From positions 1 to 21,115 of the forward strand of contig CABUAQ010000026.1 in NCBI GenBank assembly GCA_902489575.1: a stretch of 21,115 nt of DNA, in the 5' to 3' direction. The notes under the pieces were generated by a model. The model saw only the letters and a list, made by a program, of their open reading frames with translations, was not told the DNA's origin and searched no databases. Positions 15,894 to 21,115 of the stretch are shown piece by piece. Both the position numbers and the translations under genes were made by a program. Source of the DNA: an uncultured bacterium (GTDB lineage Bacteria > Cyanobacteriota > Vampirovibrionia > Gastranaerophilales > Gastranaerophilaceae). Every line of letters begins with the position of its first letter. Position 1 is the stretch's first letter.

Positions 15894-16670
15894 ATGAATA
15901 TGGAATATAAAAATTTAGAAGAATTAATAGAGGTTATAAGGCGTTTAAGAGCTCCTGACGGGTGTCCGTGGGATAGAGAACAAACTCATACTTCATTGCG
16001 CCCGAATATGCTTGAAGAAGCTTATGAAGCTGTCGATGCGATTGATGATAATGATATGAAGCATTTGCAGGAAGAATTGGGTGATGTTTTACTTCAGGTA
16101 TTATTGCATTCTCAAATTGCAGAAGAAGATGGAGATTTTTCCATTGAGGATGTTGCAAAAGAGTTGAAAGATAAGCTTATTCACAGACATCCGCATGTTT
16201 TTGCAGGTGCGGATATAAAAACGGCAGAAGGTGTTGTTGATGCCTGGGAAAAGTTAAAAGCCGAAGAAAAATCACATAGAAAATCTGCTATGGATGGTAT
16301 ATCAAGGAGTCAAGCAGCATTGATATCTGCTCAAAAAATTTCAAAAAGAGCTGTTAAAACCGGTTTTGAGTGGCCCAGCGAGGACTCTTTATATGAATGT
16401 ATAATGTCTGAATTTAATGAATTTAAACAGGCAAAGGCAGAAGGTGACATTAACCATATGGAAGAAGAATTTGGTGATATTCTTTTTGCAACGGTTAATC
16501 TTGCCCGCTGGAATAAAATAGATGCTGAACAAGCATTGCTAAAAGCTAATAAGAAATTCGAAAAGCGTTTTAGAAAAATGGAAGAACTGGCTATAAAACC
16601 TTTAAGTGATTATTCATTTGTAGAATTTGATGCTTTATGGCAGCAGGCAAAAAATAAGATTGGTAAATAA
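15894..16670 (+). CDS. mazG: Nucleoside triphosphate pyrophosphohydrolase MazG
   Basis: Hydrolyses NTPs and dNTPs to the monophosphate and pyrophosphate, cleaning the nucleotide pool. The all-alpha protein of 258 aa carries two tandem MazG domains, as in E. coli MazG. The first has PDGCPWDREQTH (residues 21-32), EEAYE (41-45) and EELGD (60-64), the EExxE...ExxD magnesium site. The second has SEFNE (172-176) and EEFGD (191-195). Both metal sites look intact. The start may be the ATG at 15894 or at 15900; no ribosome site is present, and a TAAAAT box (15888-15893) lies immediately upstream. folE2 follows after 5 nt, so the two are co-transcribed. Confidence 0.94.
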   Translation: MNMEYKNLEELIEVIRRLRAPDGCPWDREQTHTSLRPNMLEEAYEAVDAIDDNDMKHLQEELGDVLLQVLLHSQIAEEDGDFSIEDVAKELKDKLIHRHPHVFAGADIKTAEGVVDAWEKLKAEEKSHRKSAMDGISRSQAALISAQKISKRAVKTGFEWPSEDSLYECIMSEFNEFKQAKAEGDINHMEEEFGDILFATVNLARWNKIDAEQALLKANKKFEKRFRKMEELAIKPLSDYSFVEFDALWQQAKNKIGK

Positions 16671-16675
16671 TTATT

Positions 16676-17455
16676 ATGAAAGATGTTCAAAATTCGATTG
16701 ATAATAGAAATGTTGATATTCAAAAAGTAGGGATAAAGCATGTAGAACTTCCGCTTATTATTCAGAGAAAAAATGCGTCAGACAAAGTTGTATATGCAAA
16801 GGCCCGGGTTTGTGTTTCATTGCCCAGGGCTTATAAGGGTACGCATATGAGCAGATTTGTTGAGGTGCTTAACGAATGGCGGACAAAAAATCTTTTAGGA
16901 GTTGATATAAAAGGGTGTCTTGAAAAAATTATTAAAAAACTTCATGCAAGAAGCAGTGAGCTGGAATTTGATTTTAAATATTTTGTTGATAAAAAATCAC
17001 CTGTAACAAAACTTTCAGCACCCATGTGTTATGATTGTTCCTTTGAGGGAATTATGGATGGAGATGTTTATAAGTTTATATTAGGTGTAAAAGTTCCTGT
17101 TACAACTCTTTGCCCGTGTTCAAAAGAAATTTCGGATTACGGGGCGCACAATCAGCGTGCGATAATTTCGGTTAAAGTTTCTTATGATGAAACGGAACAT
17201 GTGTGGCTGGAGGATTTAATCGAACTTATTGAATCCTGCGCCTCTTGTCCTGTTTATCCGCTGTTAAAAAGACAGGATGAAAAATTTGTGACGGAAAAAG
17301 CCTGGGAAAATCCAAGATTTGTTGAAGATGTATTAAGAGAAGTTGTCGTTAAGCTGCGAAATCATCCTATTATAAAATCTTTTGAAGTGGATTGTGAAGC
17401 TTTTGAAAGTATTCATAATCATTCAGCATGGGCATATCAGGCTGAATTTAAGTAG
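16676..17455 (+). CDS. folE2: GTP cyclohydrolase FolE2 (type IB)
   Basis: Converts GTP to 7,8-dihydroneopterin triphosphate, the entry to folate (and, where present, queuosine or pterin) synthesis. The 259-aa sequence is the FolE2/MptA type, not the classical FolE. Diagnostic segments are the tunnelling-fold core, CPCSKEISDYGAHNQR (residues 146-161) with the conserved Cys and His158, and the C-terminal ESIHNHSAWA with Glu244 and His247, matching the metal ligands known in this family. FolE2 enzymes can use metals other than zinc and in some bacteria replace FolE under zinc shortage; no Zur-like site is visible here, and this may be the only cyclohydrolase. It starts 5 nt after the mazG stop. 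Confidence 0.94.
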   Translation: MKDVQNSIDNRNVDIQKVGIKHVELPLIIQRKNASDKVVYAKARVCVSLPRAYKGTHMSRFVEVLNEWRTKNLLGVDIKGCLEKIIKKLHARSSELEFDFKYFVDKKSPVTKLSAPMCYDCSFEGIMDGDVYKFILGVKVPVTTLCPCSKEISDYGAHNQRAIISVKVSYDETEHVWLEDLIELIESCASCPVYPLLKRQDEKFVTEKAWENPRFVEDVLREVVVKLRNHPIIKSFEVDCEAFESIHNHSAWAYQAEFK

Positions 17456-17621
17456 TGCTGTTTGAATAATGTTCTTCCTATATGATAATGGTATTCATTA
17501 TTGGTGCTTGTTTTATTTTGTCAGAGTCTAATCTTGGTAGTGTAAATCATATTCCGTACGGCAAAAACGCTGGTTCCGGGCTTATCTCCGTGATGTGAGA
17601 AGGTTTATATTTTTACTTAAC
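17456..17621 (+). other. Unassigned 166-nt region after folE2: 3' UTR, small RNA or micropeptide
   Basis: TTGAAT (17462-17467), 16 nt and GATAAT (17484-17489) could be a promoter. An ATG at 17482 opens a 38-codon frame ending at 17598 with a hydrophobic, lipobox-like start (VFIIGAC), but it has no ribosome site. The stretch around 17550-17580 seems richer in GC than its surroundings and holds the palindrome CCGTACGG. At 17581-17603 CTTATCTC and GAGAAGG can form a 7-bp stem with one bulge, followed by TTTATATTTTTA, which resembles a terminator on the plus strand. None of these readings is strong alone. Confidence 0.35.
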
Positions 17622-18131
17622 TTAAATAGTAATTGAGATACCTATATTAATACTTGAATTAGCAGCATTAATTTTTGAAATATCATAAATTTGACCTTCG
17701 ACAAACACGCTTGCTTTGCCTATTTTAGTTGAAACTCCTGTAAAATTACCAACTGTAGTATCAAATCCTTTTTCACCATATTTATGTTTTGCTGCAACAT
17801 ATGGCGTTGTATAAATATTTGTTTTTTTAGTTATAGGAATAGTTACTGTGGCAGGCTGTAACCTAAGCTGTACGCTTTGAGACTCTTCATTCAGATTATG
17901 TCTGATTCTGAAACCTCCGGATATAGGGCTGTTCCCGTACGGGATTGAACCTTTGAGGTCAACAACTGCACTTGAGTTTTTCCCGTCAAAAGTTAACCCA
18001 ATGCCTGTGTATGTTCCAATATTCCCTTTTCCGATTTTGTAACTATTATCAACTCCTGCCGTAGAGAAGTTTGAACCATCACATTGTTGAAATGATTGTA
18101 TTGAAATTTTTGTTGTTGTATCTATTGGCAT
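17622..18131 (-). CDS. Uncharacterised 169-aa beta-strand-rich protein
   Basis: No family recognised. Alternating polar and hydrophobic residues with many Gly, Thr and Ser suggest beta strands throughout, ending in SSINIGISITI, much like the strands of an outer-membrane barrel or a beta-sandwich. There is no signal peptide: an in-frame stop lies upstream of the ATG, so no longer start can supply one within that frame. The ATG at 18131 has TAGGGA about 7 nt upstream. The product therefore seems cytoplasmic, or is exported by a route that does not need a Sec signal. The gene is alone, between the unassigned region after folE2 and the terminator of the M49-like gene. Confidence 0.7.
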   Translation of the reverse strand: MPIDTTTKISIQSFQQCDGSNFSTAGVDNSYKIGKGNIGTYTGIGLTFDGKNSSAVVDLKGSIPYGNSPISGGFRIRHNLNEESQSVQLRLQPATVTIPITKKTNIYTTPYVAAKHKYGEKGFDTTVGNFTGVSTKIGKASVFVEGQIYDISKINAANSSINIGISITI

Positions 18132-18191
18132 ATATTTCCCTAAATATTTTCCCCGTGTAATAATATAAAGTCTTTTTTATAAGAAAATTTG

Positions 18192-18234
18192 CCTAAAAAT
18201 AGGGGCGATTTTACAAAATGTAAAATCGCCCCTA
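18192..18234 (-). terminator. Strong Rho-independent terminator of the M49-like peptidase gene
   Basis: On the plus strand TAGGGGCGATTTTAC (18200-18214), loop AAAAT and GTAAAATCGCCCCTA (18220-18234) form a perfect 15-bp stem. Reading on the minus strand it is followed by TTTTTAGG, so it ends transcription of the gene stopping at 18246. Confidence 0.9.
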
Positions 18235-18245
18235 GATATTTTGGA

Positions 18246-19973
18246 TTATTCTGCCAACAGTTTATCAGCTAATTCTGTTTCAAGAGTTCCATTCAGGGCT
18301 TTATTAACTTTTTGAAGTTTTTGAGCGATAGTTTCCATATTATCGGTCCAAACAAAATTATCAAGTACGTATTTTTCTGCTTTATTAAAATCTCCGTCAA
18401 TTTGAATTCTTATAATTTCAGCCAGCATTTCTTTTGCTATTGGAACTACTTTATCAATGTTTACGTGAATTTTACCGTCTTTTGTTAATTCATATCCGCC
18501 GCGTTGTGCAAAATATTTATTTTGCATTACTGTTCTTACTCTATGGGCTTGTGATAGTGTTGGTTTTGATTTTAAGAAGTTGTCAGCCATAGTAGTAACG
18601 ATAATTTGAAGCCTTTGTTCTTCTGTGTACATTCCAAGTTCTGTAAGCAGGTCAACAAAAGCTAAAGCTCCCATATCGGCTTTATTTTCTTCTATAATAT
18701 TTCTGTATTTACCAAGACTTTCGCTGCTTCCTTTTGGCCCAAGCGAGTGAGCATTTTCATGACCTATTGTGAACCAGTGATCAGCTTCATCAAGGTAATA
18801 TTTGTGTTGTTCTTTATCTAATATTGAATCAAGACGTTCTTGTAATTTTTTTATATCACTTATAAATCTTATTTGTCTGTGGTAAACATTACGGCGTCCG
18901 CCGCCAATAGTAAGTGAAAGCTTATCAGAATTTGGAAGGTTTTCTGCTAATGTTATTCCTCCGCGGTATTCTCCAACATCACCTGATGCCATGACCATAT
19001 CGACATCTACCATTGTTTGTTCAGAATCAGCTTGAGCAGATATTGTTTGTTCGTATTCATTGTTGTACGGCATATTATCTGCAAGTGTTGGCAGGAATTT
19101 TTTAATAGCCATTAAATCCTGTGTACCTTTTTTATTTATAATCCCGACTCTGCCGCCTAAAAAATCTTTTGGAATAGGAGAAATACCGTTTTCCTTTAGC
19201 ATATTTGATAATTCTTCATTTTCAATTATTGTTCCAGTCATTTCGTCTTCGTAATTTTCACGGGTTATTGTAAATTCAAGCGGAGTGTCTTGAAGCGTTG
19301 CCCATTTTTTATCAGCGTAAGCATCAAGCATAGGGTCGGCTGTTCTTAATGCTTTAGACTGAAGTTTTAAAAACTCGTTAAAATCAGCGTTTGTTGATAC
19401 TTTTGATGCTTCATCAAGCTCATCTGCCATTTTTGAAAAATCTTCTTTGAAAAAATCTATATAGTCAATTCCGTTTAAATCTTCGTTATCTCTTATTACA
19501 ATTGATCGCTGTGTTAAAACCTTTTTTACTTTATCAGTTTTGCCTTCTTTTATCATGCGGATAAGTATTGCGTGAAATTCTTCTTTTGAAAGGTCTTCCG
19601 GATAAACGCCTTTGCCCGGTTTTTCATCAATCCCTTTAATAAGTCTTATTGGGGTGGACATTGTATCAATAGCGTTTACGCCTTTTTGTGCATCAAACAG
19701 AATTTTTGTCAGTTTTGCCAGTTTATTTCCTTTTTTGGCTTCATTTTCAAGAAATTCTTTCACTTCTAAATTGTGTTTATTATCTATTTGCATATTTATT
19801 TTTTCAAGTATATCAGCGGCTTTGCAAAGGTGTTTTAGAGCTTTTTTATCACCATCTTGAAGTGCTAAATATTCAGGTGCATCTGCTTTTAAAAATTTTT
19901 TTGTTATCAGATAATCTTTGTGTGTTCTTTTTTCAAGTTCAGCCATAGAAAGATTAAATTCAAATTTCATCAT
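18246..19973 (-). CDS. M49-like zinc peptidase (dipeptidyl-peptidase III related)
   Basis: Probable cytoplasmic zinc peptidase removing dipeptides from the N-terminus of short peptides. From the ATG at 19973 (575 aa) the zinc motif is HENAH (H405, E406, H409), followed by EENKAD (428-433) with E429 as third ligand, matching the EExxAD second motif of family M49. Upstream, NLPNSDK (about 346-352), the following glycine-rich stretch and ENYEDEMTG (about 239-247) also match M49 landmarks. Classical DPP III has HExxGH with an extra residue; the pentapeptide HExxH form is rarer. No signal peptide is seen. The start is chosen because AAAGGAG lies 7 nt upstream, while the longer frame from 20003 would begin at or before the predicted transcription start. 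It is monocistronic, with its own promoter and terminator. Confidence 0.8.
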   Translation of the reverse strand: MMKFEFNLSMAELEKRTHKDYLITKKFLKADAPEYLALQDGDKKALKHLCKAADILEKINMQIDNKHNLEVKEFLENEAKKGNKLAKLTKILFDAQKGVNAIDTMSTPIRLIKGIDEKPGKGVYPEDLSKEEFHAILIRMIKEGKTDKVKKVLTQRSIVIRDNEDLNGIDYIDFFKEDFSKMADELDEASKVSTNADFNEFLKLQSKALRTADPMLDAYADKKWATLQDTPLEFTITRENYEDEMTGTIIENEELSNMLKENGISPIPKDFLGGRVGIINKKGTQDLMAIKKFLPTLADNMPYNNEYEQTISAQADSEQTMVDVDMVMASGDVGEYRGGITLAENLPNSDKLSLTIGGGRRNVYHRQIRFISDIKKLQERLDSILDKEQHKYYLDEADHWFTIGHENAHSLGPKGSSESLGKYRNIIEENKADMGALAFVDLLTELGMYTEEQRLQIIVTTMADNFLKSKPTLSQAHRVRTVMQNKYFAQRGGYELTKDGKIHVNIDKVVPIAKEMLAEIIRIQIDGDFNKAEKYVLDNFVWTDNMETIAQKLQKVNKALNGTLETELADKLLAE

Positions 19974-20000
19974 AATAAAGCTCCTTTGATTTTCTTTTAG

Positions 20001-20025
20001 CACTTGAATTATATCATTTCAAGTG
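20001..20025 (-). promoter_or_regulatory. Operator-like inverted repeat around the M49-like promoter -10 box
   Basis: CACTTGAA (20001-20008), 9 nt and TTCAAGTG (20018-20025) are exact inverted repeats. They bracket the -10 box and reach the predicted start of transcription, a normal place for a dimeric repressor. No regulator gene is adjacent, and I do not recognise the motif. Confidence 0.6.
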
Positions 20026-20036
20026 AGGTTTCGCAA
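20008..20036 (-). promoter_or_regulatory. Extended -10 promoter of the M49-like peptidase gene
   Basis: On the minus strand TTGCGA (20036-20031), a 17-nt spacer and a perfect TATAAT (20013-20008) preceded by TGA give a strong extended -10 promoter. Transcription should start near 20001, leaving a leader of about 28 nt with the ribosome site AAAGGAG. Confidence 0.75.
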
Positions 20037-20054
20037 TAAACCTGCCAGATGAGA

Positions 20055-20525
20055 TTATTTATGATAAGTTTCACCTTTTATAATTTTAAAGGCTCTATAG
20101 ATTTGTTCTATAAGTATTAATCTTGCAAATTGGTGCAGAAAAGTCATTTTTGACATGCTCATTTTTAAATTCGCACGCTGTGAAACGTTCTTTCCGATAC
20201 CGCAAGATGAGCCGATTACAAAAACAATTTCCCCCACACCATCAATGGTTAGTTGTTCTATTCTTTGAGCAAATTCTTCACTGGAAAATTGTTTCCCTTT
20301 TATTTCCAAGGTGATAACAAAATCTTGTGGTTTTATGTTTGCTAAAATTTTCGCCCCCTCTTCTTCCAAAATTTTGTCTACCAGATTTTTATCTTTTATC
20401 TCAAGAGGAGTGAGTTCAATTACACAAACAGAAGTGTAGGGGGTCAATCTTTTTAGAAATTCATCAATCCCTTCTTTTAAAAATTTTTCTTTAATCTTTC
20501 CATAGGTTATAATTTTAATTTTCAA
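20055..20525 (-). CDS. rlmH: 23S rRNA pseudouridine-1915 N3-methyltransferase RlmH
   Basis: SPOUT-class methyltransferase that uses S-adenosylmethionine to methylate pseudouridine 1915 in helix 69 of 23S rRNA, acting on assembled ribosomes. The 156-aa length is standard. The opening MKIKIITYGKIKEKF, the cofactor loop FVIGSSCGIG (residues 102-111), the knot segment MTFLHQFARLILIEQIYRAF (127-146) and the C-terminal GETYHK are all recognisable. Small departures from the usual motifs are SSCG where GGAxG or similar is common, Leu for Pro in MTFPHQ, and Thr for Pro in GEPYHK; none removes a residue known to be essential. The start is TTG at 20525, overlapping the end of the MscS gene by 11 nt, so translation is coupled. 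Confidence 0.93.
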   Translation of the reverse strand: MKIKIITYGKIKEKFLKEGIDEFLKRLTPYTSVCVIELTPLEIKDKNLVDKILEEEGAKILANIKPQDFVITLEIKGKQFSSEEFAQRIEQLTIDGVGEIVFVIGSSCGIGKNVSQRANLKMSMSKMTFLHQFARLILIEQIYRAFKIIKGETYHK

Positions 20526-21115
20526 TTTTTGTGTTGTCGCTTTCTATGTATAGTGATCTTGATGGGAATGCAAAATCTATATTTGCATCTTTGAATTTTT
20601 CAACAACTTGTTCAATAAACTGCCCTCGAACAACTAAAAATTTGTCATAAGAGCCTGATTTTACATAACCTCTGAATCGTATGTTAATTGAGCTGTCACC
20701 CAAATCGTGTACTACTACAGTGAACTCATTATGTATATCTTTATGTTCTATTGCAATTTGTCGTAGTATTTCTTGTGCTGTTTTTATTTTTTCGCTGCCG
20801 GTTGAGTAAGTTACTCCAAACGTTATGTTAATAAATCTTTTCTTTGCTCGAGATACGTTTGTTATTATTGTGTTGGCTGCAATATTATTTGGCACGTTGA
20901 TTAAAAAATTATCCAAATCACGAATTTTAGTAGATCGCATATTTATTTCTTCTACAGTACCTTCCAAATTATCCAGTTTTACGTAATCTCCAACCTTATA
21001 TACGTGGTCTGATAAAATTTCAAAACTTCCGAAAATATTTGCAATAGCTTCTTTTGCAGCCATACCTACTGCTATACCGCCTATACCAAAACCTGCAAGG
21101 ATCGAAGATACTGAA
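20515..21115 (-). CDS. MscS-family mechanosensitive channel, 5' end cut by window edge
   Basis: Small-conductance mechanosensitive channel that opens under membrane tension to release solutes in osmotic downshock. The frame continues upstream of the ATG at 21063 to the right edge: the extra codons encode SVSSILAGFGIGGIAVG, which joins MAAKEAIANIFGSF to give the classic glycine/alanine-packed pore helix TM3. That ATG is therefore internal and the real start lies outside the window. After TM3 come the beta domain (KVGDYVKLDNLEGTVEEINMRSTKIRDLDN, with the conserved N-V-P-N soon after) and the alpha-beta cytoplasmic cage. The protein ends shortly after FAFPSRSLYIES, typical of MscS. rlmH overlaps its 3' end by 11 nt. 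Confidence 0.93.
   Translation of the reverse strand, partial: SVSSILAGFGIGGIAVGMAAKEAIANIFGSFEILSDHVYKVGDYVKLDNLEGTVEEINMRSTKIRDLDNFLINVPNNIAANTIITNVSRAKKRFINITFGVTYSTGSEKIKTAQEILRQIAIEHKDIHNEFTVVVHDLGDSSINIRFRGYVKSGSYDKFLVVRGQFIEQVVEKFKDANIDFAFPSRSLYIESDNTKIEN

Noticed and set aside
17555..17605. tRNA or other known structured RNA suggested by GGTTCCGGGC
   Set aside because: No acceptor stem, anticodon arm or standard T-loop can be drawn around it.
17934..17943. Palindrome CCCGTACGGG, with a related CCGTACGG near 17555
   Set aside because: The first copy lies inside a coding region and the shared core is short. Two short copies do not make a repeat family.
19974..20003. Upstream start (20003) for the M49-like peptidase
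   Set aside because: It lies at or before the predicted transcription start and has no ribosome site, while the ATG at 19973 has AAAGGAG at ideal spacing.

Overview
The window reads as chromosomal DNA of an AT-rich, Gram-negative (diderm) bacterium. The envelope evidence is direct: an LptD-like LPS exporter, two lipid A enzymes (LpxI, LpxB), an autotransporter with an outer-membrane barrel, and a LytM-type murein peptidase. Stop usage fits the standard code. Several proteins match no family I recognise. The gene set and protein style resemble gut Vampirovibrionia/Melainabacteria (Gastranaerophilales); that assignment is inference and was not tested.

Layout. (1) 1-6034, + strand: a tightly packed envelope operon of a partial M23 peptidase cut by the left edge, lptD, a class II aldolase, lpxI and lpxB. 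(2) 6113-8972, +: an unknown 595-residue membrane protein and a dGTPase-family HD hydrolase. (3) 8973-13150, +: a 5' region with a good promoter, an inverted repeat on the predicted transcription start and two more hairpins, then a 1259-residue Pmp-like autotransporter and a strong terminator. (4) 13182-14798, +: a XerC/XerD-type recombinase and a BioD-like ATPase, closed by a convergent hairpin. (5) 14880-15803, -: two small unknown genes in an operon, divergent from mazG-folE2 (15894-17455, +). (6) 17456-17621: unassigned, possibly a 3' UTR, small RNA or micropeptide. (7) 17622-21115, -: a beta-strand-rich unknown, an M49-like zinc peptidase with its own terminator and operator-bearing promoter, rlmH, and an MscS channel cut by the right edge.

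The most striking point is a run of nine G (9329-9337) inside the signal-peptide codons of the autotransporter. In the frame present the gene is open. Loss of one G puts TAA directly after the tract, and gain of one G gives TAA three codons later, so the tract is built like an ON/OFF phase-variation switch. The passenger carries about eleven FxxN...GGA(I/V/L) repeats, the signature of chlamydial polymorphic membrane proteins, some of which are also controlled by poly-G tracts. With the structured promoter and leader, the locus looks like a doubly regulated variable surface antigen or adhesin.

Functionally, region 1 joins lipid A synthesis, LPS export and cell-wall remodelling. The dGTPase, MazG and FolE2 are nucleotide and folate housekeeping. 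XerC/D, RlmH and MscS are ordinary chromosomal functions. I see no rRNA, tRNA, CRISPR array, insertion sequence or prophage gene.
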